Below, piece after piece: positions 26,508 to 35,718 of a DNA stretch of 64,000 nt. The stretch covers positions 992,001 through 1,056,000 of the forward strand of contig OZ243096.1 in the NCBI GenBank assembly GCA_965212165.1, written 5' to 3'. Made by a program: the position numbers and the translations under genes. The stretch is from RHLJ01 sp965212165. Lineage in GTDB: Bacteria > Bacteroidota > Rhodothermia > Balneolales > Balneolaceae. The notes below the pieces were generated by a model. That model was not told the origin of the DNA. It ran no database searches and saw nothing but the letters and a program-made list of their open reading frames with translations. Within the stretch, counting starts at the first letter, position 1, and each line of letters starts with the position of its first letter.

Positions 26508-27295
26508 TGCTCCGCTTCTTCCGACAAATCCGAAAAACGCTTATGGAACAGAATAAAGCTCGCACGTATCTATTGTACGCTTTTGGAGAAATTTTACTTG
26601 TTGTAATCGGGATTCTGATTGCATTACAGGTGAACAACTGGAACATCACGAGACAAGAGAAAGCAGAAGAGCAGCAAATTCTATGGAATCTAAAGTCTGA
26701 GTTAGAGCAGGCAGTAGTACAATTAAATTATTTGAATGAGCTCAGAAATAATGTTACCAGTACAGTGGATAATATGGTCAAAATCTCAAATAATGACGGC
26801 CCCTATTTAGATGATGCCTTAGACAGTATGTTTGTGCATTTGGCGTATTCACCCACTTTTAATGACCCTACAGGTAGCTTAACATCTCTAATTTCATCGA
26901 ATAAAATTAATCTGATATCTAATAATGAATTGAAAGTGGCTCTTTTATCCTGGCCAAGAGAATCTGAGGATATGATGGAAGATGAACGAAGAGAGGTGAA
27001 GCTATATGACAATCGTTTTAGACCATTTACGCTCACACATACTTCAATAGCCGACATGCTTAACAAGTATAAAATATCTGATAATCAATTTAACTTGAGT
27101 ACTCAAGATATGGCAGGGATAACACCTTCCAAGTATGTAAAAAGTGACTATAGGAAGTTATTGAGAAATCCAGAGTTTATTAACGTGTTGCACACCAGAT
27201 CCATTTTTATGAATATCTCTTTACGTGAATCTTCATTAATGATCGAGAAAGCTAAGGGAATTATAACTGTTATTGAATCCGAGTTAGAAGAGTAA
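26507..27295 (+). CDS. D10: DUF6090-like membrane protein, GTG start
   Basis: The start codon is GTG, sharing its G with the D9 stop (TAGTG). Family alignment and the AAGGAG eight bases upstream support it. The protein has 262 residues, the anchor MEQNKARTYLLYAFGEILLVVIG and NNWNI in place of NNWNE. The motif is SSNKINLISNNELK, then LLSWPRESEDM. The domain is otherwise helical and charged. Confidence 0.9.
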   Translation: MLRFFRQIRKTLMEQNKARTYLLYAFGEILLVVIGILIALQVNNWNITRQEKAEEQQILWNLKSELEQAVVQLNYLNELRNNVTSTVDNMVKISNNDGPYLDDALDSMFVHLAYSPTFNDPTGSLTSLISSNKINLISNNELKVALLSWPRESEDMMEDERREVKLYDNRFRPFTLTHTSIADMLNKYKISDNQFNLSTQDMAGITPSKYVKSDYRKLLRNPEFINVLHTRSIFMNISLRESSLMIEKAKGIITVIESELEE

Positions 27296-27297
27296 AT

Positions 27298-28098
27298 ATG
27301 CTACGCTTCTTCCGACAAATCCGAAAAAAGCTTATGGAACAGAATAAGATTCGTACCTATCTCTTGTATGCTGTAGGTGAAATTGCTTTGGTGATGATTG
27401 GTATTCTACTGGCACTACAAGTGAATAACTGGAATCAAGCTCGGTATCAGAGAAATGAGGAAATTAACTATTTAAGAAATTTAAAAAGTGATCTACAAAA
27501 AGACATTGAACTACTTAATGTAAATATGGAATTTACTATAGACGATATAGAATCTACTGCCTGGCTTACTTCACGTTCTCAAAAAGGAAACTTGGATAGT
27601 ATTTACCAATTTATCGAGAACGTAGTAGTAACAATGAGCTCAATGGATTTTACACCAAATCAGAATACATTTGAAGAGATGAGGAGCTCAGGAAAACTCA
27701 GTATCATAAGTAATGAAACAATCAAGAAACAGCTACTCTCACTTAATGAACACTATATCTCCATTGAATATACTGAAGCACATGTGAAAAGAGAATATGA
27801 AGTATATCTTTGGGATGAATTTGTAAATAAAATCAGCTATCGAGACTACTTTAACTTATCGTATTTAAGAAACGTAACAGATTATGATAATCTGGAAGTG
27901 AGAATCGACTCAGGGTATGTTGAAAAGTATAAAGAAAAGCTAACTCAAGAAGCCATGTCAATTTTAGCTAATAAACGATTCCAGAATGGATTGTTTCTGT
28001 ATGAGCTAAACTATAGATATATACTTGATCTTTTTGAGTCGGCCTTATTGGCAATTGATGAATTGATAGGGCTTATTGATAAAGAAATAAAAAGCTAA
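27298..28098 (+). CDS. D11: DUF6090-like membrane protein with mosaic anchor
   Basis: A 266-residue copy. Codons 3-22 of its anchor are identical in DNA to D14, while codons 29-47 are nearly identical to D13. The anchor thus looks like a mosaic of two paralogues. The motif is SSGKLSIISNETIK, preceded by TFEEMR, as in the TFEDL subgroup (D12, D31). Tyrosines are frequent in the second half. The stop overlaps the D12 ATG (TAATG). Confidence 0.9.
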   Translation: MLRFFRQIRKKLMEQNKIRTYLLYAVGEIALVMIGILLALQVNNWNQARYQRNEEINYLRNLKSDLQKDIELLNVNMEFTIDDIESTAWLTSRSQKGNLDSIYQFIENVVVTMSSMDFTPNQNTFEEMRSSGKLSIISNETIKKQLLSLNEHYISIEYTEAHVKREYEVYLWDEFVNKISYRDYFNLSYLRNVTDYDNLEVRIDSGYVEKYKEKLTQEAMSILANKRFQNGLFLYELNYRYILDLFESALLAIDELIGLIDKEIKS

Positions 28099-28910
28099 TG
28101 CTTCGATTTTTCCGCAAAATCCGAAAACAACTTATGGAACAGAATAAAACTCGTGCTTATCTTTTATATGCAATAGGGGAAATCCTGTTAGTAATGATTG
28201 GGATATTACTCGCCCTTCAAGTGAATAACTGGAATAATGAGCGTGTAGATCAAAAACTGGAACGGGTATACATTCAGAACTTGATTGATGATCTCGAAAA
28301 TCAACTCGTTGAGTTAAATACTCAGAAAGAACTAGAAACTATAGTAAATGAAGCGCTCGAGCGTACAATGGAGAAAATTGCTGATGGGTTTAACAGTGAG
28401 AATATTGTTGAATATAATCGAGATATTCAAGCAATCACCATTACACGAACGCTGAACTTATATGATGCCACATTTGAGGATTTAAAAAGTACAGGAAACC
28501 TAAATCTGATTCAGAATGAAGAATTAAAGCAACACATCCTTGATTATTTTCAGTTCACGAACCGATATGTATATGTGATTCGAAAGAATGCAGAGGGCTA
28601 TCATCACTTTATTTTTGAGGACTTCAACAGAAGGGAACTCGCCAATTTCAATATTAATGGTATGAGTGGAATTGTTGGAATAGATAGTAAAATGTTCGAA
28701 TTAATTAAAGATATCAAGTACCCAGATGCGATTAATCAAGAATTCAATGAAGATCTTCTGAAAAGACTTTCTATGCTTGAAAATCGTCAGGCTGTGAAAA
28801 ATGCTGTTAATAACCGAATGTGGACCAATCTTGTTTCCTTGCGTTTCCTAACTCAGCTGGAAGACAGAACAAACACACTAATTACTAATTTAAAAGGGGA
28901 GATGAACTAG
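28098..28910 (+). CDS. D12: DUF6090-like membrane protein
   Basis: A 270-residue copy with the tail MLRFFRKIRKQLMEQNKTR and NNWNNE. The central motif, ATFEDLKSTGNLNLIQN and then EELKQHILDYFQ, is very close to D31 (ATFEDLKSTGNIRLISN). The two also share a preceding arginine-asparagine-rich turn and a late segment with ENRQAVKNAVNNRMW or its equivalent. D12 and D31 are therefore a pair of duplicates in their variable domains, 18 kb apart. Confidence 0.9.
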   Translation: MLRFFRKIRKQLMEQNKTRAYLLYAIGEILLVMIGILLALQVNNWNNERVDQKLERVYIQNLIDDLENQLVELNTQKELETIVNEALERTMEKIADGFNSENIVEYNRDIQAITITRTLNLYDATFEDLKSTGNLNLIQNEELKQHILDYFQFTNRYVYVIRKNAEGYHHFIFEDFNRRELANFNINGMSGIVGIDSKMFELIKDIKYPDAINQEFNEDLLKRLSMLENRQAVKNAVNNRMWTNLVSLRFLTQLEDRTNTLITNLKGEMN

Positions 28911-28911
28911 A

Positions 28912-29640
28912 ATGCTCCGCTTCTTCCGCCAAATCCGAAAAAAACTTATGGAACAGAATAAAATCCGAACTTATCTCCTGTATGCTGTCGGTGAGATTGC
29001 TTTGGTGATGATTGGTATTCTACTGGCACTACAGGTGAATAACTGGAATCAGGAAAGACTGGCAGTCAAAGAAGAAAGAGTATTGCTTACCAATGTGTTA
29101 GAAACCCTAGAGGCTGATTCCATCGCCATGCAATCAGTAGAAAACATGTTGGGAAGAGTAAATCATATATATACTCAACTGTATAAAATAAATAACGGTG
29201 ATTTACCGTCAGACAGTTTAAAAGACTCTTTCATGATGCGAAGGTCCATATCATGGAGTGTAGTTAGCATAGCACAATATCCGGATCTAGCCTCACAGGT
29301 TCTAGATTCCAAATTGAAAGTGAGCGTGCTCAATTATTATGGTTTTCTCAATGGATGGCTTTTTGGGGTAAATAACTATAATGATTTCATAGAGAATAAA
29401 ATGAGAACCTTTTTGGGGGATCAGGGTTTGATGAATTATGGTCATGCACTTCAATTAGAAGGTGAAGATATTTCATTGATCAATGATGAAAAACTGATTG
29501 AGAACTTGAATAGAGAAGTAGTTCAGCAGATGCTCATAGAAGCTGCTATGAAATCAACAACAAATACTACCTATTTCTATAAAAGAGCCAATGAGAGTCG
29601 TAATCAACTCAAAGCTGAAATTGAAAGGGTAATGAATTAG
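28912..29640 (+). CDS. D13: DUF6090-like membrane protein
   Basis: A 242-residue copy in a small subgroup with D26. Instead of the common S/T-G motif it has MMRRSISWSVVSIAQYPDLA and DSKLKVSVLNYY, which correspond to LMYLRRSLLYNPITKNNHPD and QDMKQEVRSYY in D26. The anchor is the standard MEQNKIRTYLLYAVGEIALVMIG, and its helix DNA is shared with D11. Confidence 0.9.
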   Translation: MLRFFRQIRKKLMEQNKIRTYLLYAVGEIALVMIGILLALQVNNWNQERLAVKEERVLLTNVLETLEADSIAMQSVENMLGRVNHIYTQLYKINNGDLPSDSLKDSFMMRRSISWSVVSIAQYPDLASQVLDSKLKVSVLNYYGFLNGWLFGVNNYNDFIENKMRTFLGDQGLMNYGHALQLEGEDISLINDEKLIENLNREVVQQMLIEAAMKSTTNTTYFYKRANESRNQLKAEIERVMN

Positions 29641-29641
29641 T

Positions 29642-30400
29642 ATGCTCCGCTTCTTCCGACAAATCCGAAAAAAGCTTATGGAACAGAATAAGATTCGTAC
29701 CTATCTCCTCTATGCACTGGGGGAAATCTTTCTAGTTGTAATCGGAATTTTAATTGCGCTTCAAATAAATAACTGGAATGAGCGACAAAATGACCGGCGA
29801 TTTGAAACTACTATGTTAAAGGAATTGATTGTTTCACTAAGCCGGGATAGTACATTGATTGCAAACTCATTGGAGCCAAGAGTATTAGTTAAGGAATATG
29901 CCATCGATACCTTAATGAGTCTTGGGGGTGAAAGCAATGGATTGAGTAAAGAACACATTATTGATCTCTATATGCGTTCAAGTACAAGATTTATCTACAC
30001 TTTTAATTCAGGCCCCTATGAGACACTTAAGTCGAATGGGCTGAACCTAATCAGTAACGACCTATTACGCGCAAATATAACACGCGCATATGAAGTCGCT
30101 TTTCCCGCACGCCAAGAGATGGTTCTGAATCCAAAGTCTGAATACAATGATGAATTATTAGTTTTGGAAAAAGATTTTTTAGCATTCAACTACTTTACTA
30201 GCGATGAAGGGAAATGGGAATTGGGTGCAGTATCTGAGGTTAATGACATACTTAATCATCCCTCTTTTAAAAGAGCGCTCTATTTACAACAAGACATGGC
30301 AACGAGGTATCGTGATCATATTAATATATTGAAACGAACAAATTCTAACCTTGTACAGAATATTAGAAATGAACTGGAACTGAGGGGTGGATACAAATGA
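29642..30400 (+). CDS. D14: DUF6090-like membrane protein
   Basis: A 252-residue copy. The first 22 codons match D11, after which the helix switches to YALGEIFLVVIGILIALQ with INNWNERQ. The motif appears as LKSNGLNLISNDLLR. A preceding region SSTRFIYTFNSGPYETL resembles the PSLRLTSATYNTL segment of D18. The gene ends in LELRGGYK, and a 186-base stretch with repeat sequence follows, interrupting the tight spacing. Confidence 0.9.
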   Translation: MLRFFRQIRKKLMEQNKIRTYLLYALGEIFLVVIGILIALQINNWNERQNDRRFETTMLKELIVSLSRDSTLIANSLEPRVLVKEYAIDTLMSLGGESNGLSKEHIIDLYMRSSTRFIYTFNSGPYETLKSNGLNLISNDLLRANITRAYEVAFPARQEMVLNPKSEYNDELLVLEKDFLAFNYFTSDEGKWELGAVSEVNDILNHPSFKRALYLQQDMATRYRDHINILKRTNSNLVQNIRNELELRGGYK

Positions 30401-30433
30401 GATGTTTTTCCAGCTTTAAACTAAATTATAGAG

Positions 30434-30490
30434 CATCATTGCGAGGCATTCAACGAAGTAAATGCCGTGGCAATCTCCTAGAGATTGTTT
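30434..30490 (+). repeat. Half of a GCGAGG...GTGGCAATCTC dispersed repeat
   Basis: CATTGCGAGGCATTCAACGA through CCGTGGCAATCTCCTAGAGA is the left half of a dispersed repeat type widespread in bacterial genomes. The matching right half is not present. Upstream, at 30397, ATGAGATGTTTTTCCAG resembles a damaged D-family start. The rest of the 30401-30586 interval shows nothing else recognisable. Confidence 0.5.
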
Positions 30491-30586
30491 GGTTAGATGG
30501 AATTGTTTCGTCAATATTATTCGAATTTACTATCAATATTTTTTGCTGCGCACAAAGACCATCATTTTTTATATCAGGAGCTTCAA

Positions 30587-31345
30587 GTGCTTAGGTTCTT
30601 CCGAAATATCCGCCAAAAACTTTTAAAAGAGGATAATGTGAGAAAATACATCTGGTATGCCATTGGAGAAATCCTGCTAGTAATGATCGGGATTTTGTTG
30701 GCTCTCCAAATCAATAACTGGAATGAGAAACGACAAGAAGATAATCGACGGGTTCAACTTCTGGAGAACATTCGTTCAGACTATCAACGTAATGAGATAA
30801 GGTTGCTTACTGCATATGAACAATCCGCAAGTATTAATACAAATACTCTCCGACTCATGGAATTGATTTCAGATCAAATCACAACTGTTTCGATAGACAG
30901 CTTGATGATATATTGGGATAGCTACATAGAAATAACAACATTTAGCCCTCTTAATTCTAGTTATCTAACAGCTCAATCTACAGGTGATATTGGATTAATC
31001 ATAGATAAGGGGCTTCTGGAACTTTTCATCGAGTTTCAAGAAGCTAATGATTGGCTTAATTTTCATGTCGAACTTTCCGGAGACATGGTTTATTTAGGGA
31101 ATGTTTGGGAAATAAGAAAAAAGCTTGGAAGCTTAAATATTATGCAAGAAATAACGGTGAATGTGGATCCACACCCACCAGGTTTTCGATTTAATGATTC
31201 CGAAATAAGACAATTTCTAATTGATAAGGAGACTTTTGCAGCCATTGAAAGTATGTACTGGATCAATCGAAATATCCTAAGAAGTATCCTCTCTATGCAG
31301 GAAGTGAATAGTAGTATACTCAATAAGATTGATGTGCTTCTCTGA
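30587..31345 (+). CDS. D15: DUF6090-like membrane protein, GTG start
   Basis: I choose the GTG at 30587 because it yields VLRFFRNIRQKLLKEDNVRK, in register with the family, with AGGAG seven bases upstream. A longer open frame from 30497 runs through repeat DNA and is rejected. The product is 252 residues. The anchor is an intermediate between the MEQNK and LIEE types, the helix is YAIGEILLVMIG, and the motif is QSTGDIGLIIDKGLLE. A proline- and glycine-containing stretch (NVDPHPPGFRF) before the last helix is unique in the set. Confidence 0.87.
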   Translation: MLRFFRNIRQKLLKEDNVRKYIWYAIGEILLVMIGILLALQINNWNEKRQEDNRRVQLLENIRSDYQRNEIRLLTAYEQSASINTNTLRLMELISDQITTVSIDSLMIYWDSYIEITTFSPLNSSYLTAQSTGDIGLIIDKGLLELFIEFQEANDWLNFHVELSGDMVYLGNVWEIRKKLGSLNIMQEITVNVDPHPPGFRFNDSEIRQFLIDKETFAAIESMYWINRNILRSILSMQEVNSSILNKIDVLL

Positions 31346-31487
31346 TATATTAATTGAATAGGAATGTATTAGAAGTTATCAAAGCTAGTCTGATCACATT
31401 GAATTAGAGCCATAAAAATATTGATAGCCTACTTTGTAGATAAGAGACTTTTTTAGTTAATTGAAGGTTTAAAATTTGGGGTATAAT

Positions 31488-31985
31488 ATGTATCGACTAT
31501 TAGGGATACTGTGCTTGGCATTAGCATGTAGTAATGTAGGACAAGAACAGACCAAACTGCGTTTTAATCATGCAATGTTATATGTAACTAACGCGGAAGT
31601 ATCAAAGGGTTTTTATGAAAAAGCTTTTGGGATGCAATTCTACAAACATCTTTCAGAGATGGTAATATTTAATGAAGAATCAGAAAATGATACATTAGCT
31701 ATTAATATTACGTTAATGCGAATGCCAGGGCATAAATTTATTTATGAGTTTGCGCAATCGCCGATTGCGGATGATTCAACCCTTTCATCACCTCATTACC
31801 AGCATGTAGGGATTGAAGTAAAAGATATTGATGCATCTATTGAAAAAGCGATTAATGCGGGTGCAGAACTAGCTGTACAAAAAAGGCACTTGAAAGCTGG
31901 AGACATTGAAGCAATGACCGTGTTCTTTTATGGGCCGGATAGAGAAATGATTGAATTGATGCAGATTTTGGAAGGTGATTTTTAG
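31488..31985 (+). CDS. VOC/glyoxalase-superfamily lipoprotein
   Basis: The ATG at 31488 gives MYRLLGILCLALACSNVGQE, a lipoprotein signal with lipobox LALAC, so a 165-residue lipidated protein is expected. An in-frame TTG four codons earlier is unnecessary. The mature part is a single VOC module: FNHAMLYVTN, then FYEKAFGMQF, YQHVGIEVKDID and a closing YGPDREMIELMQ. The histidines at the starts of the two half-repeats and the final glutamate are in the usual metal-ligand positions. The substrate is unknown. It sits between D15 and D16 with no similarity to either, and the 142 bases before it show no recognised feature. Confidence 0.82.
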   Translation: MYRLLGILCLALACSNVGQEQTKLRFNHAMLYVTNAEVSKGFYEKAFGMQFYKHLSEMVIFNEESENDTLAINITLMRMPGHKFIYEFAQSPIADDSTLSSPHYQHVGIEVKDIDASIEKAINAGAELAVQKRHLKAGDIEAMTVFFYGPDREMIELMQILEGDF

Positions 31986-32732
31986 ATGCTACGCTTTTTC
32001 CGACTCATACGACGTAAGCTCATTGAAGAGCAAAAAACTCGTCAGTATATCTGGTATGCCATTGGGGAAATTCTGCTGGTGATGATTGGGATTTTGCTAG
32101 CACTTCAGGTGAATAACTGGAATGAGCAAAGAAAACTCAAAATTGAAGAGCAGACTATTCTAGGTGCATTGAAAACCGAGTTCCTTCAAAATAAATTGGC
32201 TATTGAAGAAGCCATTGAAAGGAAAGAAACGGATCTGCATATTATTAATAATATGCTGTATAGATTTGGGCAAGATAATTCAGATTTAAGTCATGCAGCT
32301 TCAGATTCAATGATGCTGACTATGATGAGCTTTGTCTCTGCAGATGTAGGTAATCCGGCTCTGAATAATGTGATTGACTCAGGGGGTATTCACTTAATTG
32401 CAGATGATTCACTGAAGATGTTGCTTACAAACTGGGAAATTGAAGTATATGATTTACTCATTGAAAACGAGCAAAACCTGACAGTAATCAATACAGATTT
32501 TATTCTTCCAGAGATTACAAAACATTATGATTTAGCATTAGATATATGGCCTTTCAGCTTTAGTGATATTCCCAATCTAGATATATCATATAAAGAGATA
32601 TACCAAGACGTAGAATTCAGAAATAGTAGTTTGCGAAAACATGTTATTATGAAATTGTCTCTGATTGAGAATCGAGAATTATTACAGATATTGGATCAGA
32701 TTGTGACCAAAATTAAACAAAATTTGAATTAA
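31986..32732 (+). CDS. D16: DUF6090-like membrane protein (RRKLIEE anchor)
   Basis: A 248-residue copy that starts directly after the VOC stop codon. The tail is MLRFFRLIRRKLIEEQKTRQ, the helix YAIGEILLVMIG. About 60 bases of this part are identical in D18. The variable domain has DSGGIHLIADDSLKMLLTNW, which places it in the N-D-S-L/W subgroup, although the run from D16 to D21 is united by its anchor type. It ends in VTKIKQNLN overlapping the D17 start. Confidence 0.9.
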   Translation: MLRFFRLIRRKLIEEQKTRQYIWYAIGEILLVMIGILLALQVNNWNEQRKLKIEEQTILGALKTEFLQNKLAIEEAIERKETDLHIINNMLYRFGQDNSDLSHAASDSMMLTMMSFVSADVGNPALNNVIDSGGIHLIADDSLKMLLTNWEIEVYDLLIENEQNLTVINTDFILPEITKHYDLALDIWPFSFSDIPNLDISYKEIYQDVEFRNSSLRKHVIMKLSLIENRELLQILDQIVTKIKQNLN

Positions 32733-33502
32733 TGCTACGCTTTTTCCGCCTTATACGCCGTAAACTCATCGAAGAGGAAAATACCCGAAAGTACTTCTGG
32801 TATGCCACTGGTGAGGTATTTCTGGTAGTGATTGGAATCCTGATTGCCCTACAGATAAACAACTGGAATGAGCTGAATAAAGAGAGAGCGAAAGAGGTCA
32901 ATTACCTTCAGAATATTAAAAAAGACCTGATTCTCAATAATGGTCAGATTGATGAGTACATAGATTCTCGAAATGAAATGATTCAATCGGCGAGTATTGT
33001 GATCGAACATTTCGATGGGAAGCCTATTACAGATTATTCTGTATTTAATGCACATACAGTAAATATTTATACCTGGAGAAAGTTCTTTCAGATCAATAAC
33101 ACGTTTCAAGAGTTAACGAACTCAGGAAACCTGACTCTCATTTCTAATGATTCGCTGAAAACAGCTCTTCAGAACCTAGAAGCTTCTTATCTGGTAATGA
33201 AGGATGAGGAAGCACACTTTAGGTTTGACGCTGAATTACTTCTATATGCTCCATCCTATGAGACCAATGACTTAAATAGAATAGTGCAGGATTATACCTA
33301 TAAGGTAACTGGTGGTACAGTGGGGTCTGATCCTAAATTAGAATCACGAGATTTTTCGGAAATGCTGAAGGATATTCGTCAAAAAAATGGCTTTGCTATG
33401 GCTGTTTATCAATTTACCGTTTTGAATCAACAGCTGGCAGCGATGAAAGATCAATCATTGATAATCATCAGTATGATTGATCAAGAAATAGAAGGAGAGT
33501 AA
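32732..33502 (+). CDS. D17: DUF6090-like membrane protein (RRKLIEE anchor)
   Basis: A 256-residue copy with the anchor RRKLIEEENTRKYFWYATGEVFLVVIG and NNWNELNK. The motif is ELTNSGNLTLISNDSLK, preceded by a TF element (NNTFQ) like that of D11 and D12. The final residues EIEGE are encoded by a GAAGGAGAG run that forms the ribosome-binding site of D18. The TAATG overlap leaves only four bases between them. Confidence 0.9.
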   Translation: MLRFFRLIRRKLIEEENTRKYFWYATGEVFLVVIGILIALQINNWNELNKERAKEVNYLQNIKKDLILNNGQIDEYIDSRNEMIQSASIVIEHFDGKPITDYSVFNAHTVNIYTWRKFFQINNTFQELTNSGNLTLISNDSLKTALQNLEASYLVMKDEEAHFRFDAELLLYAPSYETNDLNRIVQDYTYKVTGGTVGSDPKLESRDFSEMLKDIRQKNGFAMAVYQFTVLNQQLAAMKDQSLIIISMIDQEIEGE

Positions 33503-34230
33503 TGCTACGCTTCTTCCGCCTCATACGCCGCAAACTCATTGAAGAGAAGAAAACTCGTCAGTATATCTGGTATGCCATTGGGGAAATTCTGCTGGTGATG
33601 ATTGGGATTCTATTGGCACTTCAGATCAATAATTGGAATGAAGCCAAAAAAGAACGCATCACTGAACTCAATTACCTAGTCGGAATAAAAACTGATATAG
33701 AAAACGATATTCTTGCTATTAATAGACGAATCAATATAACTCTAAGAAGCATATCCTGGCTAGGTAAAATTGATTCTACTTTTACACCATATCGGCGGGG
33801 GGTTGTACTCATTGATGTTTCAATTGACAGTGTCAATATGATTCAAATGTTTAATAGAGGGCCGTCTCTTAGGTTAACTTCAGCAACTTACAACACCTTG
33901 ACTTCCAACGCATCAGCTGGGCTAATCAAAAACATAGATCTCTTTGATTCAATACAAGATCTCTATGATAATAAAGATCAGTCAACTAAAAGCATTTATG
34001 AGGATCTTAAAAGGCGGGAAGAATATGTGGGATGGAAGTATGCATATGAAGTAAAGTATTCTGACTTCGATAGTTTTTTTATAACTAACCCGAACAAAGA
34101 AGAAGTACTTGCTGATTTTGATTTTTATTATAGACAACATGTACTAATGTATGCCCATCTTACTGATACTCGTGAATTGATGCTTGAGATCATCAATGAT
34201 ATAGAAACTGAATTAAATGAACGTAAATAA
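33502..34230 (+). CDS. D18: DUF6090-like membrane protein (RRKLIEE anchor)
   Basis: A 242-residue copy. The anchor (RRKLIEEKKTRQYIWYAIGE) shares a long identical DNA block with D16. The central motif is replaced by LTSNASAGLIKNIDLFDSI, with an upstream segment PSLRLTSATYNTL comparable only to D14. The C-terminal half contains an aromatic patch (YEVKYSDFDSFF, DFDFYYRQH). Confidence 0.9.
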   Translation: MLRFFRLIRRKLIEEKKTRQYIWYAIGEILLVMIGILLALQINNWNEAKKERITELNYLVGIKTDIENDILAINRRINITLRSISWLGKIDSTFTPYRRGVVLIDVSIDSVNMIQMFNRGPSLRLTSATYNTLTSNASAGLIKNIDLFDSIQDLYDNKDQSTKSIYEDLKRREEYVGWKYAYEVKYSDFDSFFITNPNKEEVLADFDFYYRQHVLMYAHLTDTRELMLEIINDIETELNERK

Positions 34231-34234
34231 TTAG

Positions 34235-34975
34235 ATGCTACGCTTCTTTCGCCTCATACGCCGCAAACTCATTGAAGAGGAAAATACGAGAAAATATATC
34301 TGGTATGCTTTAGGGGAAGTGTTCCTGGTCGTGATTGGGATTTTGATTGCTTTACAGATCAATAATTGGAATGAGGGAAGAAAGCGGGTCTTGTCTGAAA
34401 GCAGGTTGTTAGAAACAATCTTGAAAGATCTTCAAGTTGATTCAACTAATTTTCAGCTCGTAGGAAGAGATGCAAAAGAATTCGAAGAGTTACTTCAACA
34501 AGTTTATTTAGAATCAAGAAGTGGGGCACAAAGGTCGGATTCCCTGGAAGTTCAAAGCTTAAGACGAGGGAGAGGGTTTGGATCCAGAACAATGCGTAAT
34601 CATATTGATAATGTAAATCTTATTGAGAATGCCGAGCTTCGTGATACATTGAATAGCTTCTTCTTTCATGCCAGTATCTCTGTGGAATCCAGAGATTTTG
34701 CGAATGACTATCTCACTACTGAATTCAGACCATATTTAGCTGAGAACAGAATTCATAATATCGATGCTATATTCAATGATTATAATAATTTAAGTCAACG
34801 ACAATACGTCAGATATGATAAGCTGGTAAATCAGTATGGCACTGAGGCCTTTGATCAGCATTTATTCGCTCTGAAATTGAGAACCCAGTATTATCTGGAG
34901 CGCTTGAACTTTACAGTAGAATGGAATAAACGTGCCATCGATATGATATCAACGGAATTAAGAGACAGAAAATAA
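34235..34975 (+). CDS. D19: DUF6090-like membrane protein (RRKLIEE anchor)
   Basis: A 246-residue copy with the anchor RRKLIEEENTRKYIWYALGEVFLVVIG. Instead of S/T-G-x-[LI] the central region is MRNHIDNVNLIENAELRD, after an arginine-rich RRGRGFGSRT. The latter is similar in position to the RRS segments of D13 and D26. It ends in STELRDRK and overlaps the D20 start by one base. Confidence 0.9.
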   Translation: MLRFFRLIRRKLIEEENTRKYIWYALGEVFLVVIGILIALQINNWNEGRKRVLSESRLLETILKDLQVDSTNFQLVGRDAKEFEELLQQVYLESRSGAQRSDSLEVQSLRRGRGFGSRTMRNHIDNVNLIENAELRDTLNSFFFHASISVESRDFANDYLTTEFRPYLAENRIHNIDAIFNDYNNLSQRQYVRYDKLVNQYGTEAFDQHLFALKLRTQYYLERLNFTVEWNKRAIDMISTELRDRK

Positions 34976-35718
34976 TGCTACGTTTCTTCCGCCTCATACG
35001 CCGCAAACTTATCGAAGAACAAAAAACAAGACAGTATATATATTATGCCATCGGGGAAATCTTCCTCGTAGTGATTGGAATTCTCATAGCCCTTCAAATT
35101 AACAACTGGAATGAAGAGAGAAAAGATCAAATACTGGAGAGGAATTATATAGAGTTGCTCATTAGAGATTTGCAGGTCGACTCTACTAAACTTGTGGAAT
35201 TAGTTCACACTTCAGACACTACTGTTTATTCAAAGAATAAAATTCTGGCATATCAGATTGGTGATATTGAATTAACAGATTCACTTTCCTTCTTTTATTT
35301 TCGCGCCATATTTACAGCCATTGAACAGTTTGTTCCAAACAAAGGCGCCATTGAAGAAATACAAAACGCTGGTGGGCTTTCTCTTATAAAGGATGAGGAT
35401 CTAAGAAGTCAAATACTGGAAATGTACAATGACTATGATCGCTTTAATAAAAATGTCGCTCAGTATCATCTGGATAATATTCTCAGAATTCGAGAACTCG
35501 TATATGAAAAAGCAGATGGCAGCCTATTCATTAATTTTCAAGAGTATAATGAAGAAATAATGGAAAGATTAGCGAGGGATAGTGACATTCGAAACCGACT
35601 CATTAATAACTGGGCTGTAACCTATAATCGCAGTTTAAAAAGAGTTTCAGAGGTTAATGCTGAGACACTTCAGAAATGTGAACTTTATTTGAAAACTCTC
35701 AATAAATCGGGTGACTAA
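34975..35718 (+). CDS. D20: DUF6090-like membrane protein (RRKLIEE anchor)
   Basis: A 247-residue copy. The helix is YAIGEIFLVVIGILIALQ, with NNWNEERK. The central motif NAGGLSLIKDEDLRSQIL is followed by an EMYNDYDRF helix. The neighbouring copies D19 and D20 share the phrase LLIRDLQVDST or its equivalent just after the anchor (LKDLQVDSTNF in D19), suggesting local duplication. One cysteine lies near the C-terminus (LQKCELYL). Confidence 0.9.
   Translation: MLRFFRLIRRKLIEEQKTRQYIYYAIGEIFLVVIGILIALQINNWNEERKDQILERNYIELLIRDLQVDSTKLVELVHTSDTTVYSKNKILAYQIGDIELTDSLSFFYFRAIFTAIEQFVPNKGAIEEIQNAGGLSLIKDEDLRSQILEMYNDYDRFNKNVAQYHLDNILRIRELVYEKADGSLFINFQEYNEEIMERLARDSDIRNRLINNWAVTYNRSLKRVSEVNAETLQKCELYLKTLNKSGD

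Noticed and set aside
30397..30594. 65-residue open frame after D14 and the longer N-terminal extension of D15 from 30497
   Set aside because: Both run through a dispersed repeat. The GTG at 30587 with AGGAG upstream restores the family start.
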